Positions 34,703 to 43,960 of a stretch of 64,000 bases of DNA are shown one piece after another. Under the pieces are notes generated by a model that saw only the letters and a program-made list of their open reading frames with translations, was not told the origin of the DNA and ran no database searches. A program made the translations under genes and the position numbers. Positions within the stretch are counted from its first letter, which is position 1. Each line of letters starts with the position of its first letter. Source of the DNA: JAJPJE01 sp963724985 (GTDB taxonomy: Bacteria > Acidobacteriota > Terriglobia > Terriglobales > Acidobacteriaceae); contig CAVRWV010000019.1 in NCBI GenBank assembly GCA_963724985.1, positions 372,001 through 436,000 on the forward strand, in the 5' to 3' direction.

Positions 34703-35083
34703 TCAGTAGGTGTGCAGGCCCACTTGATTGCCTTCGCTGTCGATTATACGGGCGGACCGTCCCATGCCCTTCGGCATCTCAACCACGCTGACGACCTTGC
34801 CGCCAGCCTTCGGAACCCGCGCCAGCACGTCATCGAAAATGCCATCAGCATTCAGATAGACAACCGATCCGCTCGCTCCCGGCCGCACATCGTCCTCTTT
34901 CACGATTGATCCGGAGACTGCCGGCTTCTCGTAGGCAAAGACCGCAGTCGGCGTTCCCATGAACTCCAGCTTGTTCAGCGCCTGTCCGAAGATTGTTTCG
35001 TAGAAGGTGACAGCGCGATCGAAATCGGCGCTGGGAATCTCAAACCATACGACATTGTTCTTAACGACAGTCTCGGTAGTCAT
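34703..35083 (-). CDS. VOC-family glyoxalase/dioxygenase-like protein
   Basis: 126 residues with the VOC fold pattern: VVWFEIPSADFDRAVTFYETIFGQAL at the N-terminus and RSARIIDSEGNQVGLHTY at the end, where metal ligands usually sit. First gene of the VOC-WYL-BNR operon. Function unknown; possible antibiotic-binding or glyoxalase-like roles exist in the family. Confidence 0.85.
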   Translation of the reverse strand: MTTETVVKNNVVWFEIPSADFDRAVTFYETIFGQALNKLEFMGTPTAVFAYEKPAVSGSIVKEDDVRPGASGSVVYLNADGIFDDVLARVPKAGGKVVSVVEMPKGMGRSARIIDSEGNQVGLHTY

Positions 35084-35262
35084 TGTCCGTCTCCTCGTGC
35101 GATATGTCGCAACGAGACGGATGATAGGGAGGGGCTACTGACAGCGTAATGTCAGTAGGGATGGGGTAACCCCGCTCCTCATCGTTCCCGCAATGGGACT
35201 CTTTTTACGAAAATGGAACAAAACTCATTCTTGTGTTCGCCATCCAGCAACTCTGGATTAGG

Positions 35263-38200
35263 ATGTCACATTCACTTTTATCTCGAGTACCTGGGGCGCT
35301 CACCGTGACCTGTTCACCACGTTTTAATCGTGTTGTGACTTTTATTATTCTTTTGTTCTTTTCCACACTGATAGCTTGCGGCGGAGGCGGAAATAATGGG
35401 GGAGGAAACACTCCACCACCTACAAATCAAACTCCTTCCAACCCAGCGCCGGTCGTTAGCGGCATCTCGCCCAGCTCATCTGTTACCGGTTCGCCAGCGA
35501 CGCAAGTGACTGTAACCGGGTCAGGATTCGTCTCCAGTTCCTCAGTGCAGTGGAACGGTACTGCTCGGACCACCACGTTTGTGAGTTCCGTTGAACTTCA
35601 GGTAACTCTCACGGCGGCCGACTTAGCCAATGCGGGATCCGGTCAAATCTCGGTCGTGAATCCCGCACCGGGTGGCGGCACTTCTTCTAACACAGCTTTC
35701 GCGATCAACAATCCCGCTCCGGCAGTTACGTCCGCCAATCCGAGCGCGGTGATTGCCGGCACTAATGGCGGCTCTATTGCCATAACCGGCACCGGATTTG
35801 TCGCCCAATCGGTGGTGCAGTGGAACGGGTCCGCGCGCACGACTACCTATATCAGCGCGACGCAATTGCAGGTGGCACTCGTTGCAGCCGATTTAGCCGC
35901 TGCCGGAACTGCACAGATTTCCATCGTCAATCCAGCTCCGGGCGGTGGTACTTCATCGAACCTGGCATTCACGATCAACAATCCCGCTCCCACCCTTACG
36001 TCGGTGAATCCGAATGCAGTCGCCGCCGGAAGCGGGGCATCCATCACACTGACCGGAACGGGCTTTGTGCCCCAATCTGTTGCGCAGTGGAACGGATCCG
36101 CCCGCGCGACTACTTACGTTAGCGCCACGCAATTGCAGGTGAGCCTCAGTGCTTCGGATTTAGCAGCTGCGGGTTCAGGCAGCATTACTGTTGTCAACGC
36201 CGCTCCCGGCGGAGGTTCAAGTGGCGGGAGCAGCATTACCATCGTCTATGCTGCTCCGACGCTTGGGTCGCTCTACCCGAATAGCGCTGTGATGGGCTCG
36301 CAGGCAGTTACCATGAACGTGAGCGGTTCAGGCTTCGCGCCCGCCTCAGTCGTGAAATGGAATGGTACGGCTCTGCCAACGACTTACCTGAGCGGTTCAC
36401 TCCTGAGTGCTGTCATTCCGGCCGCCGATCTGGTCACCAACGGCACAGCGCAGGTGACTGTTGTTAATCCAATTCCGGGTGGCGGGACATCGGCAGCATC
36501 GACATTTACGATTACGACCTATCCTGTACCGGGTATCTCCAGTATTAGCCCAACGTCGGTATATGTGAATTCGGGCACTCAGGCCATCACCGTTAACGGC
36601 ACAGCTTTACAAGCCGTTTCAGTGGTTCAAGTCAATGGAACTGCTGTCCCCACGACCCCGAGTTACTGCTGGTACTCTTCAGACATTTGTAGCTTGATCG
36701 CGACTGTCGATGGCTCCTATTTAACGTCGATCGGCAGCCTCACGATTACTGTCTACACGCCACCACCGTCTGGTGGAGTTTCGAATTCGGCCACGCTCAC
36801 CGTCAGCGCTCCGCCAGCTCCGACACTGAACTCAATTTCTCCCACCGCGGCGCCCATTGGAAGCAGCGACCTTACCGTTACGGTGTACGGCTCCAACTTC
36901 TCACCAACTTCAGTTGTCCAGTGGAACGGATCGTCTCTCTCGACCACATATAGCAATTCCAGTTCGTTGACAGCTATCATCCCAAAGATCGATCTCGCGA
37001 CCTTCGAAGTCGCACAGCTATCAGTCTCGACGCCTGCACCAGGTGGCGGCACATCGACGACCCTCCCCTTCAGTACGTATCTCGCGTTGGCGGCAAACGA
37101 TCTCGTGTATAGCTCGGCAACCCAACTCCTCTACGCATCGGTTCCAAGCAGCGGAGGGCCAACACTGGGGAACAGCATCGTCTCGATTGATCCCAATACA
37201 GGTGTCTTAGGAACACCGATCTGGGTCGGCAGCGAACCCAACCGCCTGGCACTTTCTTCTGACGGTTTCACTCTGTGGGTCGGACTCGATGGCGCAAGCT
37301 CCGTACGAAAGGTCGATTTGAACAGCGGAATCGCCGGAATCCAGTTCTATCTAGGTGGTGGAAACGGCATTTACAACCCATCGTATACAGCAAAGGGCCT
37401 CGCCGTGATGCCGGGCTCGACAAATACGGTGGCCGTGGCTAGTTCGGCAGGCACAGTCACAATTTACGATTCGGGTGTTCCACGCACCAAAACTGGCACG
37501 AGCCCTGGATACAATTCGAGCGTTGGCGTTGCTTTTGATAACACCGGCACCTACGTGTATGTGGCGGGTTCAGGGTATTCGCAGATGCAAGTGGACAACA
37601 CCGGGGTCGTCAGTTCTACTTTGCTGAACTCGAGCGTAAGCTCGTACGATCTCCGTTACGATAATGGGCGGTCGTACCTGACGTCTGGCATCATTCTCAA
37701 CGCGGCGAATGGAAACCAGCTGGGAGTCTTCTCAGTAGCACCCTCACAACCTGCTAACGGTCCCGTGGCGCCCGACTCGACAATTGGTCGAGCGTTTGTC
37801 CTGGTGAACCCAAACTATTTCTACAATTACCAGGTCAACGTCTACGACCTTACGACCTTCAACCTTCTGGGTTCGATACCAGTTCCGTTCGCCCAGAATC
37901 CATATCCGCAAAGCCCGACCCGGATTGTTCGCTGGGGACAGGACGGTTTGGCTGTTCCTTACGGCGCACAGCTTTACATTTTCAGAAGTTCGCTGGTTCG
38001 CGATCTCTCCTCGACGTTGGCGGACGTTTCGGTTTCTACCTCGGCCGCCTCGTCGGCAGCAACAGGTAGTGACATCAGCTATAACGTCACAGTCACTAAC
38101 AAGGGCCCATCTACCGCGAATCCAGTCACGCTCCTCGACTTCTTGCCTGATGGCACGACTTTCAAGTCGCTTACCGTTTCGCAGGGAAATTGCGCCGGCG

Positions 38201-39921
38201 GCATGGTCGTGCGGTGTGATCTCGGATCGCTCGCGAATAACGGAGTTGCGACGGTGCAGATTACAGCCACCGCACTGTCGTCCGGGAAACTCACGAATAC
38301 GGCCAGTGTAAGCGCAGCCCAAGGGGACCCCGATACCAGCAATAACACAGCGAACACGGACGTAACGGTAAGCGGGAATGCGTACACTACCGTCCCTGCT
38401 CTGTACTCCATTTCGCCTGGGATCGCTCAGGCCGGAACTTCTGGGTTCACGCTGACGGCAAATGGCGACAATTTCAGCGCGGCTTCAACAATCCAATGGA
38501 ATGGCACTCCGTTGGCTACAACGTTTGTCAGTCCGTCACAGCTGACAGCTCAAGTGGACAGCACCAAGATCGCGGGACTCGGCTGGGCTTGGGTTACCGT
38601 GAACACCCCGGCTCCGGGCGGCGGCAATTCCTCCAGTTTGCCTTTCACCACTTACCAGGCGGTGAACGTATCGACGAACGATATTATTTTCGACCCATTT
38701 ACCCGCAAAATCTACGGGACTGTTCCCAGTACCGCAACGCAACTGGCAGGGAACAGCATTGTTGCGGTCGATCCATTTACAGGTACGCTAGGCGCCCCGA
38801 TGTCCGTTGGCAGCGAGCCGCACCACATGGCTGAGTCCGACGATGGAAAGTATCTTTACATTGGCTTGGACGGAGCAAAGTCGCTCACGCGGGTAGACCT
38901 TACCACCATGACGCAGGGAGCCGTCTATTCCCTGAGTTACCCCACCTACGGCGGAGGGTCCACGCCCTTCGCTGCTCGCGACCTCGCGGTAATGCCTGGG
39001 AACAACAGCACTCTCGCGATAGACACGGGCTACGCCGCCGGCGGGATTGGAATTGTTGATGTCTCGGGCACCACTGCGACGATGCGGGGTACAGCGACGG
39101 GCATGTACACCGGTTCGAGCCTGGCCTTCGCAAGTGCCTCCACACTGTACTCATTCAACATTGATGCATGGGGTACCTTTGACCGCTGGAATGTGACAAG
39201 CAGTGGTCTGACGACAATGGACTCCACCACGCTGAATTCAATGGGAGTTTTTCGCCTGGCGAATGGCCTGATTTATGGAATGAATGGCGGTGTTGCCAAT
39301 CCAACTACGACACCGCCATCGTCGCTCGGAGTAGATGCCGTTTCGGCAGCGGTTGCAAACAACAGCTTCCAACCCAGTGGCATCGCGGTTGACCCAGCTG
39401 CACACCGGACGTTCTATACCGGAAGCTCGCTCGCGGGGTCAGCGAATCCCTACCTTGCGATTTTCGATGTATCCCAATACGAACAACTGCAGTTGATCGC
39501 CTTTCCAGGGAATTCGCTCACAGGGACCGACCTTCTGCGCTGGGGGTCCGACGGCCTCGCTTGGCAAAATGCTCCATGGCCCAGTTACACGGGAGGGTCC
39601 TCGCAAATTATCCTCATGCGTGGTCCGTTGGTTCAACCCTACTTAAACGTCGTAAATTCGGTTCCGGGTATCACCTCTGCCAATCCAGCGAGCATCACTC
39701 ACGGTGGCGGGAACCTGTTGTTGACCATCACCGGAACAGGTTTCGTGCCTGGCGCAACGGTGTCATGGAACGGTACCGAGCGCACGACAACCTACACGGA
39801 TTCGACTCACCTGACAGTCGCCATTCCGGCGTCCGATCTGGCAACCGGGGGATCTGCCACTCTGAAGGTGAAGAATCCCGGGACCGGTTCCTCTTCCGGT
39901 ATCACGTTCACAGTTAACTAA
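35263..39921 (+). CDS. giant lipoprotein of IPT/TIG repeats, two beta-propellers and a DUF11 domain
   Basis: 1,552 residues from ATG 35263 (GTG 35233 is an alternative). A lipobox (STLIAC) is followed by a Gly/Asn/Pro linker. Six IPT/TIG repeats then run from about residues 60 to 605, each with an ISPSS- or NPSAV-type opening, a WNG(S/T)AR/LxTTxxS core and a NPAPGGGTS end. A propeller (about 605-915, with SIDPNTGVLGTPIWVGSEPNRLAL), a DUF11 domain (about 920-1040, VTNKGPSTANPVTLLDFLPD), a seventh IPT, a second propeller (about 1137-1462) and an eighth IPT follow. The two propellers share motifs, so the protein looks internally duplicated. Surface-anchored, probably adhesive or binding. Confidence 0.88.
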   Translation: MSHSLLSRVPGALTVTCSPRFNRVVTFIILLFFSTLIACGGGGNNGGGNTPPPTNQTPSNPAPVVSGISPSSSVTGSPATQVTVTGSGFVSSSSVQWNGTARTTTFVSSVELQVTLTAADLANAGSGQISVVNPAPGGGTSSNTAFAINNPAPAVTSANPSAVIAGTNGGSIAITGTGFVAQSVVQWNGSARTTTYISATQLQVALVAADLAAAGTAQISIVNPAPGGGTSSNLAFTINNPAPTLTSVNPNAVAAGSGASITLTGTGFVPQSVAQWNGSARATTYVSATQLQVSLSASDLAAAGSGSITVVNAAPGGGSSGGSSITIVYAAPTLGSLYPNSAVMGSQAVTMNVSGSGFAPASVVKWNGTALPTTYLSGSLLSAVIPAADLVTNGTAQVTVVNPIPGGGTSAASTFTITTYPVPGISSISPTSVYVNSGTQAITVNGTALQAVSVVQVNGTAVPTTPSYCWYSSDICSLIATVDGSYLTSIGSLTITVYTPPPSGGVSNSATLTVSAPPAPTLNSISPTAAPIGSSDLTVTVYGSNFSPTSVVQWNGSSLSTTYSNSSSLTAIIPKIDLATFEVAQLSVSTPAPGGGTSTTLPFSTYLALAANDLVYSSATQLLYASVPSSGGPTLGNSIVSIDPNTGVLGTPIWVGSEPNRLALSSDGFTLWVGLDGASSVRKVDLNSGIAGIQFYLGGGNGIYNPSYTAKGLAVMPGSTNTVAVASSAGTVTIYDSGVPRTKTGTSPGYNSSVGVAFDNTGTYVYVAGSGYSQMQVDNTGVVSSTLLNSSVSSYDLRYDNGRSYLTSGIILNAANGNQLGVFSVAPSQPANGPVAPDSTIGRAFVLVNPNYFYNYQVNVYDLTTFNLLGSIPVPFAQNPYPQSPTRIVRWGQDGLAVPYGAQLYIFRSSLVRDLSSTLADVSVSTSAASSAATGSDISYNVTVTNKGPSTANPVTLLDFLPDGTTFKSLTVSQGNCAGGMVVRCDLGSLANNGVATVQITATALSSGKLTNTASVSAAQGDPDTSNNTANTDVTVSGNAYTTVPALYSISPGIAQAGTSGFTLTANGDNFSAASTIQWNGTPLATTFVSPSQLTAQVDSTKIAGLGWAWVTVNTPAPGGGNSSSLPFTTYQAVNVSTNDIIFDPFTRKIYGTVPSTATQLAGNSIVAVDPFTGTLGAPMSVGSEPHHMAESDDGKYLYIGLDGAKSLTRVDLTTMTQGAVYSLSYPTYGGGSTPFAARDLAVMPGNNSTLAIDTGYAAGGIGIVDVSGTTATMRGTATGMYTGSSLAFASASTLYSFNIDAWGTFDRWNVTSSGLTTMDSTTLNSMGVFRLANGLIYGMNGGVANPTTTPPSSLGVDAVSAAVANNSFQPSGIAVDPAAHRTFYTGSSLAGSANPYLAIFDVSQYEQLQLIAFPGNSLTGTDLLRWGSDGLAWQNAPWPSYTGGSSQIILMRGPLVQPYLNVVNSVPGITSANPASITHGGGNLLLTITGTGFVPGATVSWNGTERTTTYTDSTHLTVAIPASDLATGGSATLKVKNPGTGSSSGITFTVN

Positions 39922-39942
39922 GGACGCCAGTCAAAACCAAAA

Positions 39943-39972
39943 GCGGGGGATTGCTGACAAAGCAATCCCCGC
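39943..39972 (-). terminator. strong hairpin with T-rich flank on the minus strand
   Basis: A 12-bp stem (GCGGGGGATTGCT against AGCAATCCCCGC, one bulged G, 5-base loop). On the minus strand TTTTGGTTTTG follows, on the plus strand no T-run. It could still end transcription of the giant lipoprotein gene. It excludes TTG 39951, inside the stem, as a likely start of the next gene. Confidence 0.5.
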
Positions 39973-40028
39973 GGAACGCTAAAAACTCTCCTTGTCAGCC
40001 ACGCATCAAGGCTGCTTTCATCTTGCTG

Positions 40029-40934
40029 GTGAAGAAACTACTCGTATTCCTCACGCTCTGTTCTTCTCTCGCGCTTGCAGGAGATCTGCAAAGTCAGCTG
40101 AATCACATGGCCTCGAAGCACCAGGGCAAGGTCGGACTTTTCGCCAGGAACCTGAAAACTGGTGCCACCGTGGCCATTAACCCTGATGCAGAGGTGAAGA
40201 CCGCCTCGGTAATCAAGCTGCCCATCATGATTGAGACCTTCTACCAGGTCAAAGAAGGGAAGCATCGCCTCGACGAACGGCTCACGGTGACCAAGGAGAA
40301 CCAGGTCCCGGGATCAGGCGTTCTGACCCTGATGCAACCGGGCTTGCAGCCATCGCTGCTCGATGCCGTCACCTTGATGATCGCTATCAGCGACAACACC
40401 GCAGCAAACCTGGTGATCGATGACATTGGTATTCCGGCCGTCAACGCGCGCATGGAGCAGATGGGGTTGAAGAAGACGCATCTCTTCAAGAAGGTGTACA
40501 TGCCATTTAGTGAATCCGTCGCCGTTCAGGACCGTAAGTTCGGATTAGGGCGGACAACGCCCCGCGAAATGGCCGCCGCCATGGAGAGCATCTGGCGATG
40601 CGACCTCGGTGACAAGCCGCTGTGCGCCCAGATGCTTTCTATCCTGCATAACCAGTTCTATCGCGAATCGATCCCACGCTACCTGGAAGAGATCGACACT
40701 TCGGAGAGCGAATCGAAGATTGGAAATAAGAGCGGCGCGGTGGATGGCGTTCGCAACGACGTGGCACTCATCGAGACCAATGCCGGCCCAATCGTCATCT
40801 CAGTGTTCACCTGGGACAACAAGGACAACAGCTGGACCGTGGACAACACCGCGGAACTACTCATCGCTCACTTGGCGAGGACGATAGTGGATGCATGGGC
40901 GCCAGCAGCAATTTCCCGAAAAGTGGGGCGATAA
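40029..40934 (+). CDS. class-A beta-lactamase-like serine hydrolase, without a clear Glu166
   Basis: About 301 residues from GTG 40029 with a signal peptide (KKLLVFLTLCSSLALAG). The penicillin-recognising motifs are SxxK (TASVIKLPI), SDN (AISDNTAANL) and KSG (GNKSGAVDG). The region where class A enzymes carry ExxLN has instead KVYMPFSESVAVQ before TTPREMA, so the deacylating Glu is not seen. A DD-peptidase or esterase of the Beta-lactamase2 family is as likely as a true beta-lactamase. Its stop overlaps the next ATG (taATG), coupling it to an AAC(6')-like gene. The start is uncertain (40023 TTG or 40029 GTG). Confidence 0.8.
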   Translation: MKKLLVFLTLCSSLALAGDLQSQLNHMASKHQGKVGLFARNLKTGATVAINPDAEVKTASVIKLPIMIETFYQVKEGKHRLDERLTVTKENQVPGSGVLTLMQPGLQPSLLDAVTLMIAISDNTAANLVIDDIGIPAVNARMEQMGLKKTHLFKKVYMPFSESVAVQDRKFGLGRTTPREMAAAMESIWRCDLGDKPLCAQMLSILHNQFYRESIPRYLEEIDTSESESKIGNKSGAVDGVRNDVALIETNAGPIVISVFTWDNKDNSWTVDNTAELLIAHLARTIVDAWAPAAISRKVGR

Positions 40935-41423
40935 TGATGCGAGGGTTCAAGAGCTCGGATACGGTTCACATCAGACCCGCGCGCCCATCCGATCTTGACC
41001 AACTAGCGCCGATGCTCGAGGCTCTATGGCCACAGTCGTCTGCTGAAGAACACGCGCGGGAACTCCAACAGTTACTCGGTGGGAAGGCTGCCGCCGTTTT
41101 GACAATGCCTCTCGCCATCTTCGTGGCGGAATCGACGAGCGGCAGGCTGGTCGGTTTTGTCGAAGTCGACTTACGTTCGCACGCGGATGGATGCGACCCG
41201 GCACAACCGGTGGGCTACATTGAGGGCTGGTATGTTGCCGAGGATCATCGACAAACCGGCGTAGGCAAGAGGCTGCTATCCGCAGCCGAGGACTGGGCCG
41301 CAGTCACAAGTGTGTCGGATGGCATCGGATGAGTGATTGACAATGAAGTCATCCCAGCGTGCACACGAGGCCTTGGGCTACGAGGTCGTCGACCGCTGTG
41401 TGCATTATCGAAAAGCTCTCTGA
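40934..41423 (+). pseudogene. AAC(6')-like aminoglycoside acetyltransferase gene, broken by several frame shifts
   Basis: The first 120 residues read intact: VHIRPARPSDLDQLAPMLEA, LWPQSSAEEHAREL, and the GNAT motif A GYIEGWYVAEDHRQTGVGKR, as in AAC(6')-I enzymes. From about 41299 the match hops frames: SHKCVG (41302), MASD (41319), VIDNEV (41333) and SQRAHEALGYEVV onward (41352) to a stop at 41423. In one frame these pieces form the normal AAC(6') C-terminus, so the gene has been broken recently by at least four indels within about 55 bases. The first in-frame stop is at 41330-41332. Confidence 0.8.
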
Positions 41424-42714
41424 GAACATACCACTCGTGAAGAGTCAACGACCTGGCGGAAGCACTTGACGCAACAGCTAGAAGATTCCGCAGCCAGTTG
41501 CGAGACAGATCCGGCGAACGGTATTTTAGGAACTCGGTCGCCTACTATTTTGGAAGGAGCGAGCAGACTCGAGAGGCCCGAGCGAAGTTCCATCAGCCTA
41601 CTCGCTAGATCCGACCAGTATCGGCCGAAGTTTAGGAGTTCTTAGAACAAACTGTGTCTAGGGGAAGGGAGGTAGACCTAACCGGATAATCAGCAGTTGA
41701 GCTGATAGCCAGACGATGCTAGAGCAGCTTACGATTTGGGAAAACCGCAGAAGCCTTCAATCCTTCGCCTGTGATTGTGAGCTTCGAAATTGTTCACCAT
41801 CGAGTTCGACAGGCCGTGCCTTCTGCCTTCATCTCCAGATCATAGACGAAAAATGCTTTTTCGTAGCATGGCTATTAGAACGAGAGGAACGCTTTCCGCG
41901 ATTTAGGGCCTGGAGATTTATGTCCTCGCGCTCGGATCAAACGTTGTCGATGTGCTCAATGCGATAGTACATAAGCTGAGAGCCCCTCTAACTCAGAAGT
42001 TGGCTCGGAAGTAGTTACCAAGAAGTAGGTACTCTGAGGTTTAAGATATGCAGATACCGATGAATATCGTGACTTAGAGCTCTCCTGTCGGAGAAGTGTG
42101 ATCAGATCGAACCAGAGAAAATCGAGAGTTAGGGATTAAGTCTGTCGACCATTGGAAGTATATCTCGGAAGCTGCTGAATGGGCTTCGGCTTCATAGATC
42201 GAATCGATCGCTGAAAATACGGAACTGTCGTCCGACGATGACATAAAGATGTGGTGCCAGCAGGTGAAACTAGAAGTTCATTATCCGAGGAATTTGGATG
42301 AGATCGACTGATCCGAAGTACCTCAGCTCGAGGGCCGTCGAACTAACTAAGAGACTGTGAGAAATCACCGTTGCCAGGAACACTCTCGCAGTTGGCTAGA
42401 AGCGAAAATGTTCGAAGGTTTTCAGAACGCAAAGAATAAGATAGCGCGATATATAGAACAGGATCAAGCGAGAGCTAACGACTGATCGCGTCGAGTCAGA
42501 ATTCCTCTAAGAACGAGTATCTAAATTTCTATGAGTGGCAGTCTAGACGGATACTGCTAGGAGCAGGAGCCACTAAAGCAATGTCCGATAACAAATATTA
42601 TGTTAAGTACGATCTAGCCCCGCTAAACAACGGCCTGCTAAGTACCCTCATCCCGCAACTTAGGGTTTCCCCTGAATTGTTCTTCTCTCCTCCTGCCTTC
42701 ACAATCGGTCGCGC
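41424..42714. other. 1.3 kb with no reading frame; decayed or misassembled sequence
   Basis: Stops are dense in all six frames. G+C is lower than around it: by hand count 25 of 60 bases at 42241-42300 and at 42421-42480, against 31 of 60 at 40621-40680. Short coding-like fragments remain, for example LTIWENRRSLQSFA near 41734 (it resembles the start of DUF3291 domains, weakly) and KSVDHWKYISEAAEWASA near 42140. No RNA gene, transposase or terminal repeats were recognised. Confidence 0.6.
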
Positions 42715-43176
42715 ATGCGTTCCACTCCCCAACGTGGATTTTCGATCCTCGAGATGGTCATGGTTGCCGCCATCATATTGGTCCTGGCTGCGATGACCTA
42801 TGGCTTCCTCCTGGCGGTCATCTCCCGCACCGACGAGGCTTCTGCCGTGGAATCCGTTCGCGCCATCGAAGCTGCCGAAATCCAGTACGCCACCGAGCAC
42901 CCAGATAACGGCTTTAACGCGCTCGACAACCTGCCTCTGGCGGACCCCAACCTGAAATCCGGGTTCAAGCATGGATACGAGTTCATCGTCACCTTGGAGT
43001 CCGGTGCCGAAGGCGGCCCCAACACGCACTTCCAGGTCACCGCCATGCCGTCGGGCATCAACGAGTTATTGGTCTCCAGGACCTACTACGGAGACGACTC
43101 CGGCAACATCACCTTTGCGGTTGGCCGCGCCCCCTCCGCCGAGTCGCTGAAGGTCAAAATCACGAAGTCTCAATAA
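42715..43176 (+). CDS. type IV pilin/pseudopilin-like protein
   Basis: 153 residues. RGFSILEMVMVAAIILVLAAM is the class III signal: prepilin peptidase would cut after Gly, leaving N-methylated Phe or Ser, with the conserved Glu at position +5. The globular part has GYEFIVTLESGAEG and FQVTAMPSG, as in type II secretion pseudopilins. No pilus or secretion genes are nearby, so it is an orphan. ATG 42715 directly precedes the leader. Confidence 0.85.
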   Translation: MRSTPQRGFSILEMVMVAAIILVLAAMTYGFLLAVISRTDEASAVESVRAIEAAEIQYATEHPDNGFNALDNLPLADPNLKSGFKHGYEFIVTLESGAEGGPNTHFQVTAMPSGINELLVSRTYYGDDSGNITFAVGRAPSAESLKVKITKSQ

Positions 43177-43556
43177 GACTCCGCCTGATCTTGCCGATTT
43201 CCGCTGCCCGATTAGGGAAATTCTTGTCAAGCGCATTTACTTGAGGAAGTACTCGTAACCTGCTGATTCGCTGGCAGAAATAGAGTTGCGCAATGTGTCT
43301 AGTCGCCGGCGCAAATTCGCTACACTGATAGTAGCTCTACTTTTCTGAGCGGCGGAAGCCAGCATAAGTACTTAGGTTTCAATAATTTGACTGCTAAGTC
43401 CTTTGTTATGCGGAAGCTGGCAGAACCTTCTCCCTAAGTGCCTGCAAGGATGGCCTTTACGAGTAGGTGGGGGGAGGGGGTACCCCCGCGAAAACGAAAT
43501 TACAGGATAACGCGGGCGCCCCACTCGTCGCCGAGCGAACGAGTGGGATGAGTGCT
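43177..43556. other. intergenic region without a supported gene
   Basis: Between the pilin stop and a convergent hypothetical gene. The overlapping minus-strand frame at 43372-43770 is Arg/His-rich and shadow-like. Nothing else is seen. Confidence 0.45.
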
Positions 43557-43868
43557 TTACGCCTGCGGAGCGATTGCCTGCTCTACGTCCCTGCGAAACG
43601 CAGCTAACATCTCCAGTCGCTCCGGGGTGGCTTCCACCACCTCGGATTTGTTCTGGAAGACCTTGCGGCCGTTCAGTTCGGTGAGCACGCCGATCGTTTC
43701 GGCCACACGCCACCCGGGCGTGCCGATCATCTGCAGCCCGGTCGGCAGCGGCAGGACCATGACGATGCAATCGCCGCGGGTAACGCCCACGGCGTTCGGA
43801 AACAGATCGAATGTCTGGAATTCAAATCCGGCAAGGTACAGCCGTTGCAGTTGTTCGGCAGGATCCAT
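43557..43868 (-). CDS. conserved-looking hypothetical protein
   Basis: 103 residues with a plausible globular pattern: LYLAGFEFQTFDLFPNAVGV, CIVMVLPLPTGLQMIGTPG and a helical end EVVEATPERLEMLAAFRRD. No signal peptide, no recognised family. No ribosome site is evident before ATG. It lies downstream of miaB and the BFN nuclease on the same strand, separated from them by a heptamer repeat block. Confidence 0.55.
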   Translation of the reverse strand: MDPAEQLQRLYLAGFEFQTFDLFPNAVGVTRGDCIVMVLPLPTGLQMIGTPGWRVAETIGVLTELNGRKVFQNKSEVVEATPERLEMLAAFRRDVEQAIAPQA

Positions 43869-43871
43869 TTG

Positions 43872-43955
43872 GTCGTTAGTCGGTCGTCGATTGTCGCTGG
43901 CCTGGAGTCGCCTTCGCCATGGGGCAAACGACTATCGACCAATGACCAACGACTG
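43872..43955. repeat. two facing arrays of heptameric repeats
   Basis: GTCGTTA, GTCGGTC, GTCGATT, GTCGCTG (43872-43899) and, in opposite orientation, ACGACTA, TCGACCA, ATGACCA, ACGACTG (43928-43955), four units each, separated by 28 bases. The arms are partly complementary, so the RNA could fold into an imperfect hairpin. Confidence 0.7.
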
Positions 43956-43960
43956 AACAA

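Noticed and set aside
39951..40028. TTG at 39951 as the start of the beta-lactamase-like gene
   Set aside because: The codon lies inside a strong hairpin and the extra N-terminal residues precede the signal peptide without a role.
40029..40934. Calling the hydrolase a proven beta-lactamase resistance gene
   Set aside because: SxxK, SDN and KSG are shared with DD-peptidases and esterases, and the Glu needed for deacylation is not visible.
43372..43770. 132-codon minus-strand frame overlapping the hypothetical gene at 43557
   Set aside because: Arg/His/Gly-rich shadow of the overlapping frame, which has the more protein-like composition.
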